DNA from: Rhodeus uyekii
Taxonomy: Eukaryota > Chordata > Actinopteri > Cypriniformes > Acheilognathidae
Assembly (NCBI GenBank): GCA_037043235.1
Contig: JAWRVZ010000215.1
Coordinates: 635,001-699,000 of the forward strand
Length of the DNA stretch: 64,000 nt
Direction of reading: 5' to 3'
Shown here: positions 1 to 11,563 of the stretch, piece after piece
Layout of the letters: each line of letters starts with the position of its first letter
Position numbering within the stretch: the first letter of the stretch is position 1
Translations under genes and position numbers: made by a program
The notes under the pieces: generated by a model
The model's database searches: none
Told to the model about the DNA's origin: nothing
What the model saw: only the letters and a program-made list of their open reading frames with translations

Positions 1-166
1 AGAAATGATTCGTACTCTTCCTTTATTGATACTTTTATGAATCTTAACATCTGTCTCGTTTCATGCGCCGGTCAGTGTGGTTTTGAACAGGTTTCTTTTA
101 TTTTGGAGTGACCTGTAATATTGAATGTATTTATTAATTTCTCACGCTTGTGTGTTTGTTTCCCAG

Positions 167-277
167 GAGGAGCGGCAGATCCACGCCATGCTGAGATTTT
201 ATATTCCGTCACGAGAAATGCTGTGCAAGAACATTAACGCCTTACATTTCCTATCATTCTTTTGTATTTTGTATTAA
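167..277 (+). CDS. possible terminal exon of an unidentified upstream gene
   Basis: A good 3' splice site (pyrimidine-rich tract ending tttcccag at 166) is followed by 36 open codons (beginning EERQIHAML) and TAA at 275-277, with an AATAAA overlapping the stop at 276-281. The first residues look like ordinary coding sequence, but the second half (LHFLSFFCILY) looks like translated AT-rich DNA. The true frame may therefore be one of the other two, both of which stop sooner. No family was recognised. The upstream exons are outside the window, so neither frame nor identity can be tested. Alternative: a chance acceptor-like site. Confidence 0.25.
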   Translation, partial: EERQIHAMLRFYIPSREMLCKNINALHFLSFFCILY

Positions 278-281
278 TAAA

Positions 282-1109
282 CACAGATAATAATATAAAA
301 CGGAAGTGTTGAATCATATGAAGGGATTTATCTTGTTATTCATTAATTAGAGGAAATCATTCAGTTATTCTCAAGTAATTTGAGAGATTTTGTGGTTTTT
401 GGCAAGTGTTAATTATTTGTCTGATCAATTTAAAAAAGCTATTTATTAGTTTCTAATCAAAAAGAAAATGAATAAATATTTTGATTGAAAATACAAAGAT
501 GTTTCATATTGTTTATTTTGCACATGATGCAACGATTAAAAGTGCGTTTGGAGGAAATCAGTAACTCTTGGAGGGTCTAATTAGATTAACGTACAGTTTT
601 ATAAACCTCTATATGCAGTGACTCACAATTATTGATAAAGACTTTGCCTCAAAATATTCACATAAATATACTCTAGGGAAAAAAAGTACACTTCAACTAA
701 ATAAATAAATGTATTTAAATATTGTATTTAAATGGATAAATAATAAATGAACATTAAAGATAATACAAAATAAATAACCATATAAATAAAAACATTTCAT
801 TAAAATAAATAAATATTAAAATAAATAAATACATATTTAATCAAAATAAAAATTTAGTTTGACAATAACTAAATACAATTTTAAGCAATTAAATTTTTAT
901 TTATTTAAATTAACTTGATAAAGTAATAAATTAAAACAGACAAAAATTGATACAATTATTTAAATAAAAAATAAATGAATAATACATTTAATTCAAATAA
1001 ATAAATTAGTTAAATAATATTTAATTCAAATAAAAAATGTAAACAGCCAGTCAAATAAAAAATTTCATTAAAATAATTTACTAATTAAAAAAAATCAAAA
1101 GCTGTGAAA

Positions 1110-1112
<3 letters not shown>
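282..1112. other. AT-rich intergenic DNA, no gene seen
   Basis: Very AT-rich sequence with many AAATAAAT-type runs, especially 690-1100. No supported exon, RNA gene or transposon end was seen. Confidence 0.6.

Positions 1113-1163
<51 letters not shown>
1113..1163. repeat. (TA)n microsatellite
   Basis: Uninterrupted alternating TA run of about 50 bp. Confidence 0.95.
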
Positions 1164-1170
<7 letters not shown>

Positions 1171-1384
1171 TAAAAATAATTTTATTTAAATACTAAAAAA
1201 TGAAGTAGGAAAAGAAAATGATTTCATGTAACAAAAGCTGAAGAACGAGTCTGCGGTTCCTGAAACCAGGTTTCCTCCGCAAACAACCTGCAGATCATCT
1301 TTCAAACCTTGTGCATTTCAATATCGTGCAGCTTCTCAGGAATACAATGCAAATATTTGTGGTGGTGTTGTGAAACAGAGACAA

Positions 1385-2625
1385 ACGCACGCACACACAC
1401 ACAACCCACAAAAACACAGACACTCACTCACGCACACACACACACACCCACACACACTCTCACAAAAACACACACAGACACTCACTCACAAAAACACACA
1501 GACACTCACTCACACACACCCACACACTCTCACAAAAACACACACACACTCTCACAAAAACACACACACACTCTCACAAAAACACACACACACTCTCACA
1601 AAAACACACACACACTCTCACAAAAACACACACACACTCTCACAAAAACACCCACACACTCTCACAAAAACACACAGACACTCACTCACACACACACACT
1701 CACTCACACACACCCACACACTCTCACAAAAACACACAGACACTCACTCACACACACCCACACACTCTCACAAAAACACACACAGACACTCACTCACACA
1801 CACACACTCTCACAAAAACACCCACACACCCACACACACTCTCACAAAAACACACATAGACACTCACTCACAAAAACACACACACACACACACACACACA
1901 CCCACACACTCTCACAAAAACACACAGACACTCACTCACACACACCCACACACTCTCACAAAAACACACACAGACACTCACTCACACACACACACTCTCA
2001 CAAAAACACCCACACACTCTCACAAAAACACACACACACACCCACACACACTCTCACAAAAACACACATAGACACTCACTCACAAAAACACACAGACACT
2101 CACTCACACACACCCACACACACTCTCACAAAAACACACACACACACCCACACACACTCTCACAAAAACACACACAGACACTCACTCACACACACACTCT
2201 CACAAAAACACACACACACCCACACACACTCTCACAAAAACACACAGACACTCACACACACACACAGACACACACCCACACATACTCTCACAAAAACACA
2301 CACAGACACTCACTCACTCATACACACACACTCACTCACACACACCCACACACTCTCACAAAAACACACACACACCCACACACACTCTCACAAAAACACA
2401 CACAGACACTCACTCACTCACACACACACACTCACTCACACACACCCACACACTCTCACAAAAACACACACACACCCACACACACTCTCACAAAAATACA
2501 CACACACTCTCACAAAAACACACAGACACTCACACACACGCACAGACACACACAGCCACAGGCACAAACACACACACAAACATACACATCCACACACTCT
2601 CACAAAAACACACACACATCAGCTC
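1385..2625. repeat. CA-rich minisatellite, about 1.2 kb
   Basis: Irregular array built from CACACA runs, CTCTCACAAAAA and GACACTCACTCA blocks, with longer periods of about 20-60 bp made by combining them. It creates long Thr/His/Ser/Leu open frames on the + strand with no codon bias, which are not credible proteins. Confidence 0.95.
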
Positions 2626-2822
2626 TTTAACAGTTATTAATGTTGAAAAGTGAAGGGTTCTTTTATTAACAATTTTCATAAACACAATCAGCATTTCATG
2701 AAGGTTTTTGAGAGAGATGCTCGTTTCAGTCTTTGGTCTCACTTCCTGTTTCCACTTGAGGGAGTGTAAGAAAGCACTTTAAAAATATCTATTTCCTCAG
2801 GAATATTTCCTCCAGGCACGGA

Positions 2823-3024
<202 letters not shown>

Positions 3025-3027
3025 GGG

Positions 3028-3125
3028 TGTTGCTATGCGGTTTCTAGGGTATTTGGGGTGGTTGCTAGAGTATTTTAAGTGGTTGCCAAGGTGTTGCTAT
3101 GCAGTGGCTATGGTATTCTGAGTGA
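3028..3125. repeat. short GTTGCTA/GTTGCCA-type minisatellite
   Basis: Degenerate repeats of gtgttgctatgc, ggttgctag and ggttgccaag. This is a common fish simple repeat. The units resemble RFX X-box half sites, which I take as coincidental. Confidence 0.6.
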
Positions 3126-3354
3126 AAATCGCTGCGAAAGAAAATATTATCATCATCCTTAAAATTCTGCAGGATTTTTTTTATATATATATATATATAT
3201 ATAGTGAATTTATTAACAGTAAAATTTTGCAGTAAGGTTTAATTTGTCTAATGATTTATATTTCTTATACATAATGATAGTGATGAAAAATTTTAATTAT
3301 TTGTATCTTTGTCTCCCTCTACTGGTGATTCCACTGCACTGCCGCTGTGCTTTT

Positions 3355-3396
3355 TGCGCATGCGCATTAAAGCATCATACGTTGTGGTGGGCGGGG
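3355..3396 (+). promoter_or_regulatory. rab35: rab35 promoter core: NRF1 palindrome and GC box
   Basis: TGCGCATGCGCA at 3355-3366 is a perfect match to the palindromic NRF1 consensus. GGGCGGGG at 3389-3396 is an Sp1/KLF GC box. Both lie about 190-230 bp upstream of the rab35 start codon, in the only locally GC-rich DNA. No TATA box is seen, which fits a housekeeping CpG-type promoter. The transcription start is not determined. Confidence 0.6.
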
Positions 3397-3584
3397 TTTG
3401 TTTGCGCAGCCGCAGATCTGCAGTGAGAGTGAATGAGTGCGAGAGTCTCCGGAGTCGCAATAACCGCTCAAAATAAACCCCGGGACTCGCTAAAGCTCAT
3501 TACCGCCGGGGGAGGAGGAGCAGCGGGAGAAACAGGAGCAGGAGGAGAAGCAGCGGGAGCGGGAGCAGCGGCTCCAGGACGGCC

Positions 3585-3636
3585 ATGGCGCGGGACTATG
3601 ATTACCTCTTCAAGCTGCTCATCATCGGCGACAGCG
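3585..3636 (+). CDS. rab35: rab35 coding exon 1
   Basis: Encodes residues 1-17 plus the first base of Gly18 inside the P-loop. The donor is gtaagg. Preceded by a GC-rich 5' UTR containing GGAGCA/GGAGAA-type repeats. Confidence 0.95.
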
Positions 3637-6600
3637 GTAAGGAAACGCCGCGGCTCAGACCGGAAACAGGCCTCGCGGAGGAAAGCGTTATAACGCGTTA
3701 CAGCCGGTCTGTGCTCGGAAATATTGTCATATCATGAAGTAAAATGTGAATATGATGCACTGATTTGCGTGTTACTTGAAGAGTCTGTGACAGAATATGA
3801 ACAAACTTAGCTGATCAAATGTGGGATTCAATTTCTGTGTAGAAATACTTTTACTTAATGTGGAATGTGTGTGAGAGATTGTGAGTGTTTGTGTGTGAGA
3901 GACAGAGAATGTGTATGTGTGTTTGTGTTAGAGAGATTGTGAGAGACAGAGAATGTGTGTGTGTGTTTGTGTTAGAGAGATTGTGAGTGTTTGTGTGTGA
4001 GAGACAGAGAATGTGTGTTTGTGTTAGAGAGATTGTGAGTTTGTGTGTGAGAGAAAGAGAGAGACTGAGAGAATGTGTGTGTGTGAGAGAGAGTGTGTGT
4101 GTGTCTGTAATAGAGATTGACCTCAGGGGTCAAGGTTTCTGACCTCAGAGCTTCTGAAGGTCATGTAAGGGTTGTGTTGACGGGTCTCTGTCTCTCCTCA
4201 GGTGTCGGCAAAAGCAGTTTATTGCTGAGATTCGCTGATAACACGTTTTCAGGTACGTCACATGTGCGTCCAACAAACATTAACCGTGAAACAAGTACAA
4301 AGGGTTTATAGATATCAGAACCACAGTATCATCACTAAAACTGATTACTGACATGCATACAGTCTCACACACACACATGTATATATACACAAACACACAC
4401 ACGCTTCTGGTCATGCAGTTTTCTTCAATCTTCTATAGTTGCACAATAATTTAATGCTTTATGTAATAAAATGATTCCATATGATAATAATATCAGCAGC
4501 TTTGCAGTTGCACGTTTAATAAGTGCTTATTTCCAGGAGCGTTTAGTGATGTTGTGCTGATGTGTGTATGTGTGTGTCGCTGCAGGAAGTTACATCACCA
4601 CCATCGGCGTCGACTTCAAGATTCGCACGGTGGAGATAAACGGGGAGAAAGTCAAGCTGCAGATTTGGGATACGGCCGGACAGGAGAGATTCCGGACCAT
4701 CACCTCCACGTGAGTGTCGCAGTAACCTTCCTGTGTGTCTAACAGGAGAGAGCGCTTGCAACATCAAGGTCATGGGTTCGATTCCCAGGGAAAGCAAGAA
4801 CTGATTAGAATGTCAATGTGTTTCTTGAATGCGACGATAAAAGCAGGAATGTGAATGAAACCTGAGGGATTGTTCTTCTAATGCAGTAAGTCTTAAAGTG
4901 GGGTGTTTTAGAGGTAAGCATGGTAAGTTTTAAGAGTGAAATGTGATCTTGCACGGGCAAATGGAGACGCAGCAGGTTTTAAAGCGTCTTGTTTCCTCTT
5001 TCAGTCGATGGAAACCACAGCCTTCCTTTAGACACTCAATGCATTCAGTTTCAGTATACTGAGACACAGTTTTGATTGTGGCATGCTTGTTGCTGCCCGA
5101 CGGGCCGCTCTGAGTGTTGCACAATCTGCTCACTTACTGGGATTTTCACGCACATCCATTTCTAGAGTTTACAAAGAATGCTGTGAAAAGGGAAAAGCAT
5201 CCAGTATGCGGCAGTCCTGTGGGAGAAAATGCCTTGTTGATGCTAGAGGTCAGAGGTCATGGCGACTGATTCAAGCTGATAGAAGAGCAACATTGACTGA
5301 AATAACCACTCGTTACAACCGAGGTTTGCAGCAAAGCATTTGTGAAGCACAACACGCACAACCTTGAGACGGATGGGCTACAACAGCAGAACACCCACCG
5401 GTGCCACTCATCTCCACTACAAGCAGGAGAAAGAGGCACAATTTGCACCAGATCACCAAAACTGGACAGTTGAAGATTTCTGGATTTCTGTTGAGACATT
5501 CAGATGGTAGAGTCAGAATTTGGCGTAAACAGAATGAGAACATGGATCATCATGCCTTGTTACCACTGTGCAGGCTGGTGGTGGTGGTGTAATGGTGTGG
5601 GGGATGATTTCTTGGCCACGGCCCACCTGAGCATTGTTTCTGCCCATGCCCATCCCTTCATGCCCACCATGTGCCATCCTCTGATGCTTCCAGCAGGATA
5701 ATGCACCGTCACGAAGCTGGGAAACCCAAGCATCCCAGCATCTTTGGGATGTGGAGGAACGGGAGCTTCGTGTCCTGGATCTGCATCCCACAAATCTCCA
5801 TCAACTGAAGATGCTCCGATCAATATGACCAACATTTCTAAAGAATTGTTGAATCAATGCCACGCAGAATTAAGCAGTTCTGAAGGAGAAAGAGGGTCAA
5901 ACAGTATTAGTGTGTGTTCCTAATAATCCTTTAGGTGAGTGTGTGTGTGTATGTCTCAGTATATGATGGTTGATCTTAGGCTGTCTCTGGCCGCTGATAC
6001 ACACATGTTCTGTGTCGGAGGGAGTCTGAGCTTCACAAAGACTGATGTTGATGGTTTTTTCTGGCATGTCGAGTGCAGAGATACGCTCTCCTATTAGAAT
6101 AAGTGAATTTCAGCTCACAAGCGGCTCTGTTGCGGCTTATGGGAAAGATGGGAAATGGGCTTATGCAATTTCCTCAGGTTCTTCTCAAAGTGTCAAATCA
6201 CCAAATCACTGTTTTGACGTGGGAACCGATGGTGTTCCTTGTGAAAAGCCCCCACTTCCTGTCGGTGATGTCATTGGGAATCGTTTATATTGATTCCTGA
6301 TCTCCTAATCCAAGCAGACAGACGTTTCATGTTTTCAGGCTGGTTAAGGATGGAAAACTTGTCTTTTATTGGTTGCGAGCGCGTGATCAGATGGACTGAA
6401 ACTCAATCAGCTCTGAATGCCGTGCGTTCCAGCCGGAGTCTAAACTCTTCTGACTGAAATGTGTTTCGACTGACTTCGGTTTAATTTAATATTTCATTCA
6501 TTTAACCACAAATTAGCATGTTTGTTGTTGGTTAATGTTCATGTGACATGCAGGTAAACGAGTAAAATAAGTGTTTTATTTGACCATTAGTTAATTTGAT

Positions 6601-9600
6601 ATTTATTACTTAATTATCAGCTTAGAAACGCCAGTTTAAAAGATTTTTAAATTCCTGCTTTTATCATCGCATTCAAGAAACACATTGACATTCTAATCAG
6701 TTCTTGCTTTCCCTGGGAATCAAACCCATGACCTTGACGTTGCAAGCGCTGCTCTCTCCTGTTAGACACACAGGAAAGCTGGACCTTTTAGGAATTTTGT
6801 TCCTAATGCAGATATTCTTAACCTTGAAGTCGGCGTGTAACTGAGTCAGCGCTGGTCTTTTGTCCTCTATTGTTCTGCATATGGACAGAACGGTCCGTTT
6901 TGATTTCATGCTGACTAACTATAAAACTTCTATAAATGTGTTTTTTGTTTGTTGTTTCTCATAAAGAATCTCATTGTGGTTGTTAAAAACAGACTTATGT
7001 TTATCAATGTGTTTGAGACTTTTATTGTGTTTTTAACACGCACACACTTATCTATGCAAACACATATACAGTAACACCTCTACATACGAGCATAATCCGT
7101 TCCAGGACGAGCTCGTAACTCAAATTGTTCGTATCTGGAATCATGATTTCCCATAAGAAATGATAGAAAACAAATTAATTTGTTCCAGATCCAGGGGGTG
7201 TTGTTACGCAGACACTTGATTCCGTATCGTAACACGTACGGAATCAAGTTCGTACACGAACACTACATAACTTGCGCAAACTCAAATTAGCACAACTGAA
7301 TTTAGCTTGCGTATAAAATAAAAAGTTTCTATTTTATATTATTGTTTTGATTATTATTTTTTTCTTCCCTTTTTTCGCCTGACTACCCTCACTTTCACTC
7401 TGCGCAGAGCTTTTAACGAAACACCTATCGATAGAGATTTGTTTCTGTCACTCAAGACGAGTAAGGCACGCGTCATCAAAAAGCGCTGAAGCGCGACCGG
7501 TAGACGATTTATCAGTGTTTCTTTTCAATCAAATCAGAAACCTTCTGCCACATATCCATCACTTCCTTCTCGTCACTGCTGATCTCTCGCAACACCTGCG
7601 TATGTTCATCATCTCACAAAATAGAGAGAAAATCAGCTACTCGCGGGCGACGGACAGACAGCAAACACGTGAACGTGCGTCGCATCGGCGTCAGTACGAG
7701 TGCTCGTATCTGGAATATTTACCTGTGTCTAGAAGCAAAAATCTGCCCGAAGGCTTGCTTGTATCTTGGAATACTCGTATGTAGAGACGCTCGTATCTCG
7801 AGGTATTACTGTATATACACATACACTCATCTTTGCACACACACACACAAGCGTCTGCTAAATGTGTGTTTGTGTGCTGGTCTCTTTCAGGTACTATAGA
7901 GGCACGCACGGCGTTATAGTTGTGTATGACGTCACCAGCGCAGAGTCGTTCGTAAACGTCAAACGCTGGCTTCATGAAATCAATCAAAACTGTGACGACG
8001 TTTGTCGAATATTAGGTGAGTCGTTTATTGCAAGAAACGTCCTGATAAGGTTTACATGCGGAATAAAGTTGCAGTAGAAATGGATAGAAATCATTTAAGT
8101 GTTTTAGATGTTTAAATGAAGAATACATTTTTGAAAAATTCATGAAGAAAATGTTTAATTGTCTATGTAATGTATCTTGTCTTTAAAATAAATTGAAATA
8201 TGACATTTCTTGATGTTATTTTATCAGATTCAGTGTTTTTGCATGTAATGAACTTTTAATGGTCAATGTGTAGTTGCGCTGCTGTTAATTAAAGGAGCAG
8301 TTTCTGACCAACACTGTTGATATTTGAAATCAAGTCAAACAGACACGCCCCTCCCTTCATTGCTCCGCCCCTAAAACTGGATGCCAATTTGTTGTATCTG
8401 AAGCGAAGGAAAATTAATGCTTTGCGAAGATGACGAGGAAGAACAGAATAATTAACATCTAGTATATACAAATATATATGTGTCCGTTTTCCCTCTTATG
8501 TGTCTCTAGCACTGGAAAGCTTTTCTAATATTAGCACAGATCCTGTTGCCTGATCATAACCTTTCTGATATTCCTTTATTGTAATGTCTCTCAGCCATCT
8601 CTCTTTCTACAGTCTTTCTTTAAATCTCCCTCTTGCTCAGTCTCTATGATTGGCTCACACTCTCCCCTCCCCATTCATGAGTGGACACGCCCCCTACTGC
8701 CGATTGGCTCACTATCTTCTCCTCCATCACGAGTAGACACGCCCCACTATCTTCTCCTCCATCACGAGTAGACACGCCCCACTATCTTCTCCTCCATCAC
8801 GAGTAGACACGCCCCCTACTTCTGATTGGCTCACTCTCTCCCCTATCGTGAGTAGACACGCCCCCTACTGCTGATTGGCTCACTCTCTCCCCTCCCCCTT
8901 CATGAGTGGACACGCCCCCTACTGTCGATTGGCTCACTATCTTCTCCTCCATCACGAGTAGACACGCCCCCTACTTCTGATTGGCTCACTTTCTCCCCTA
9001 TCATGAGTGGACACGCCCCCTACTGCTGATTGTCTCAGTCTCTCTCCTCCATCACGAGTAGACACGCCCCCTACTGCTGATTGGCTCACTTTCTCCCCTA
9101 TCGTGAGTAGACATGCCCCCTACTTCTGATTGGCTCACTTTCTCTCATATCGTGAGTAGACACGCCCCCTACTGCTGATTGGCTCACTCTCTCTCCTCCA
9201 TCACGAGTAGACACGCCCCCTACTGCTGATTGGCTCAGTCTCTCTCCTCCATCACGAGTAGACACGCCCCCTACTGCTGATTGGCTCACTTTCTCCCCTA
9301 TCGTGAGTAGACATGCCCCCTACTTCTGATTGGCTCACTTTCTCTCATATCGTGAGTAGACACGCCCCCTACTGCTGATTGGCTCACTCTCTCCTCCCCA
9401 TCACGAGTAGACACGCCCCCTACGGCTGATTGGCTATAAGTGTGTTGTGCTGCTCTTCTATCAGCAGTGTTTCTCAGAAATCACTTGCTGCACTTTTAAT
9501 AAGGATCTGTTGTTTTTGCTGTTGGTTCTGTTTGGTTGTAATGGTGATCGGGTCTGAACTCAGTGGGCAATAAGAATGACGACCCCGCCTCTAAAGTGGT

Positions 9601-10000
9601 GGAGACCAATGACGCGCAGAAGTTTGCGGAGCAGATGGGCATCCGGCTGTTTGAGACCAGCGCCAAGGAGAACGTCAACGTGGAGGACGTACGTTTTTAT
9701 TACCAGAATTCATTTATTCTTAAAAGAGAAAACTACATTTGGATTGTTTCAGTGCAGTAAACATGGCCACACTTATTTCTGATCGGCTGTTGTTTTTGTT
9801 GTTCATAGATACAAGTCTGCTCCTTTATTTCATGTGACTCTGACTGATGCTGTTCTGTGTGTCTCCATGCTCAGATGTTCAACTGCATCACTGAACTCGT
9901 CCTGAAGACCCGGAAAGAGTCAATGGCCAAACAGCAGCAGCAGCAGAGCGAAGTGATCAAACTGAGTAAGAGCAGCAAACGCAAGAAGAAATGCTGCTAA
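3585..10000 (+). CDS. rab35: Rab35 small GTPase (six coding exons)
   Basis: Coding exons 3585-3636, 4202-4252, 4586-4709, 7891-8015, 9564-9688 and 9875-10000 join with matching phases into 603 nt, giving 200 residues (mammalian RAB35 is 201). All GTPase motifs are present: P-loop GDSGVGKS at 15-22, switch I Thr40, WDTAGQE at 62-68 with catalytic Gln67, NKND at 120-123 and SAK at 150-152. The tail has a five-Gln run at 179-183, a KRKKK polybasic stretch and a terminal Cys-Cys for double geranylgeranylation. The switch and interswitch residues (for example TIGVDFKIRTVEINGEKVK) are specific to Rab35 rather than Rab1, Rab8 or Rab10. Known role of the family: GTP-bound Rab35 at the plasma membrane and endosomes drives fast recycling, PIP2 and actin control, and abscission. 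The start lies in a good context (ggccATGg). cit follows about 5.5 kb downstream on the same strand. I cannot tell which fish paralogue (a or b) this is. Confidence 0.97.
3870..4112 (+). repeat. GT/GA-rich minisatellite in rab35 intron 1
   Basis: Imperfect repeats of gtgtgtttgtgttagagagattgtgag and gtgtgagagacagagaatgtg. The array ends about 90 bp before exon 2. Confidence 0.85.
4202..4252 (+). CDS. rab35: rab35 coding exon 2
   Basis: 51 nt completing the P-loop Lys21-Ser22 through Ser34. Acceptor ctctcctcag, donor gtacgt. Confidence 0.95.
4586..4709 (+). CDS. rab35: rab35 coding exon 3
   Basis: 124 nt covering switch I, the interswitch and switch II (through Thr76), including Thr40 and Gln67. 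Acceptor cgctgcag, donor gtgagt. Confidence 0.96.
4726..4860 (+). mobile_element. tRNA-derived SINE, copy 1
   Basis: tRNA-like head with an RNA polymerase III B box (GGTTCGATTCC), acceptor-stem-like ends (CTTTCC with GGAAAG), then the shared body aagaactgattagaatgtc and an L2-like tail remnant. It starts only 16 bp downstream of the rab35 exon 3 donor. Confidence 0.85.
5066..5942 (+). pseudogene. decayed Tc1-like transposase
   Basis: Recognisable Tc1-family transposase in broken frames. An HTH region (RRAALSVAQSAHLLGFSR) with the following CGRKCLVDARGQR is at about 5090-5260. Then comes LLRHSDGRVRIWR at about 5490-5530, GGGG-V-MVWG-like sequence near 5575-5610 and a DNAP-like QQDNAP remnant near 5690-5710. 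The right end (ccttaggtgag-type, 5928-5942) matches a fish Tc1 inverted terminal repeat. The left terminal repeat is missing and there are multiple frameshifts and deletions, so it cannot be active. It lies in rab35 intron 3. Confidence 0.9.
5943..6652. other. rab35 intron 3, no feature recognised
   Basis: Ordinary non-repetitive intron sequence. No coding exon with consistent splice sites was seen. Confidence 0.5.
6653..6780 (-). mobile_element. tRNA-derived SINE, copy 2 (reverse)
   Basis: Reverse complement of the same SINE: tail tgcttttatcatcgcattc, body, reversed B box (ggaatcaaaccc, one change) and the head ending acacaggaaagct. Confidence 0.85.
7069..7811. mobile_element. pogo/Tigger-like non-autonomous DNA transposon (743 bp)
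   Basis: Begins CAGTAACACCTC and ends GAGGTATTACTG, in inverted orientation, and is flanked by TA dinucleotides (7067-7068 and 7812-7813). Inner terminal repeats continue with tacgagcataatccg-like and gctcgtatctcga motifs. CAGT termini and TA target duplication fit the pogo/Tigger branch of Tc1/mariner. No transposase frame is visible inside. Confidence 0.8.
7891..8015 (+). CDS. rab35: rab35 coding exon 4
   Basis: 125 nt, residues 76-118 (YYRGTHGVIVVYDVTSAESF and beyond). Acceptor tctctttcag, donor gtgagt. Confidence 0.96.
8016..8640. other. rab35 intron 4, left part
   Basis: AT-rich intron DNA. Nothing was recognised apart from a short segment near 8290-8400 that resembles dispersed fish repeat sequence. 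Confidence 0.4.
8644..9440 (+). repeat. minisatellite of about 50 bp with ATTGG and CACGCCC in each unit
   Basis: About 15 units of the pattern GATTGGCTCACT, CTCTCC, CATCACGAGTAGA, CACGCCCCCTACT. A 199-bp block is duplicated (around 9073 and 9272). Nearly every unit contains an inverted CCAAT box and a CACGCCC element. It ends about 120 bp before exon 5. Confidence 0.9.
9564..9688 (+). CDS. rab35: rab35 coding exon 5
   Basis: 125 nt, residues 118-159, including the guanine-specificity motifs NKND and SAK. Acceptor ctgaactcag (weak pyrimidine tract), donor gtacgt. Confidence 0.95.
9875..10000 (+). CDS. rab35: rab35 coding exon 6 with stop
   Basis: 126 nt, residues 160-200 and TAA at 9998-10000. 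Encodes the last helix, the hypervariable tail, the polybasic stretch and the terminal Cys-Cys. Confidence 0.96.
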   Translation: MFNCITELVLKTRKESMAKQQQQQSEVIKLSKSSKRKKKCC

Positions 10001-10009
10001 TGGACCGGA

Positions 10010-10055
<46 letters not shown>

Positions 10056-10377
10056 TAGAGAGCCAATCGACAAAATGCCACTGAACTGACAAGAGCCGGA
10101 GAACTTCACACACTTCAACCAACCTGTCAGAGACTAGTAATGAGAGCTGTACCTCGAGATTTACTAACGACGAGCCCGTTTGGACTTTGGGGACGTTGGC
10201 GCACGAACTCAGTGTTTTAGCAGGATCTGATTCGAGTGGCATCGCACTTCGTCTTTGTCTTTGTTTTTCCTGCCACTAGAATTTTAAAATGGAGAATGAA
10301 ATGTCTTCACGCATCTTCATCATCGTCCACGTTTCACACGGCCGTGGAATCGAATCGAGGCCGAACTTGAGCGTTAA

Positions 10378-10447
10378 TGCGGCCAATCAGGACGCAGAAC
10401 ATCACGTGACTGTTGATGCGGCCAATCAGGAGGCAGAACATCACGTG
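10378..10447 (+). repeat. short tandem duplication in rab35 3' UTR
   Basis: Two adjacent near-identical copies of about 38 bp, each holding gcggccaatcagga, gcagaacatc and ACGTG (CACGTG E-box). Confidence 0.85.
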
Positions 10448-10653
10448 TTTTCATCGCTCTCGTCACAGACGAACTGTACGGACCAAACGTGCTGATCTGC
10501 CAACCACCAAGAGACACTCGTTTTGCCTTTTGCTTCCTCTTTTTGTCTTTCATTTTTGTAAAATTGTATTTTTTTACTAACAAATTGCACAATCAAACAC
10601 ACAGTAGCATTTAGTGACTCTCGTGGAAGCTTGTTTCCGCTACGGAATATTAC

Positions 10654-10659
10654 AATAAA
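10654..10659 (+). terminator. rab35: rab35 proximal polyadenylation signal
   Basis: AATAAA followed by a T-rich stretch (gtcttttttttt) about 20 bp downstream, the usual arrangement of a poly(A) site. Confidence 0.6.
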
Positions 10660-11557
10660 ATAAACGTAATTGTCTTTTTTTTTGGTCTCTGAATCCAACA
10701 ATTCTATGTCTTGCGAGTTTATATAAAAGCCAGAATTATATCTCAAAAAAAGTTGTAATTGCGAGAAATTCTCAATTATTTATCTCTCACAATTCTGAGA
10801 AGTCAAAATTGCATGTTTATATTAAAAAGCTCAGAATTATCTATTAAACAAATCAGGTTCCATTGACCTTAAATGTTTTTTTTTTCTCCTGTGGGCGAAA
10901 ACAAGCTTCCCCAGAATCCAGTGCCATCGACTGAACCGTATTATATTCGCAGAGCTGGAGGAAACGCTGACTCTCGCGAATGAAAGCGCTGATGTTTAGG
11001 AATAATTCTCTGAGAAATGCTTCATTCACTCGCTTTAATGTCATTGCAAACCGTTTTCTCTCTTCTGTGGATCACGGAAAAGAGATTTCGCTCGTTGGAA
11101 AAGAGCAGCGAGAACATTCTGCCAAACGTCTCCTTTCGTGCTCCACAGAAGAGACCGTTTAGCAGGTTTGAGGGCGATGAAATGATGATGATTGGGTGGA
11201 TTGACGCTTTCAGAGCTGCTCCTGGTGGATACGGTGATCATGTGACTGTATTTCCCACTTCCATTTCAGCAGGAACATCTGAAAATATCACGACGCGGTG
11301 AGATTGAGCGGATGATCACAGTGTTTTGCACAGATTGTGGGACTGAATGACTCTTGCTTGTGGAGGAAACCACCGTTGTGCTTATTTATGTTCTTATCAT
11401 TGAAAGTTACTCTATATGTTGCACCGATATGCGAGAGAACACGCGTGTGCACACGCACACGTGCCAATGCGTGCTTCTGTTTGTGTGTAAGGATCTGGTG
11501 TACACTGGAAAAGATGAAATATTACTCGTATCCATGTCCCAACACGAGTTTAACGAT

Positions 11558-11563
11558 AATAAA
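11558..11563 (+). terminator. candidate distal polyadenylation signal
   Basis: AATAAA followed about 20 bp downstream by tgcttgacttgtttctg (GT-rich). It could be the distal rab35 site. Confidence 0.4.

Noticed and set aside
1309..2640. 443-codon open frame rich in His/Thr/Ser
   Set aside because: Pure translation of the CA-rich minisatellite, with overlapping equally open frames and no domain.
5257..5835. Reverse-strand open frames within the Tc1 remnant
   Set aside because: Shadows of the decayed transposase on the + strand.
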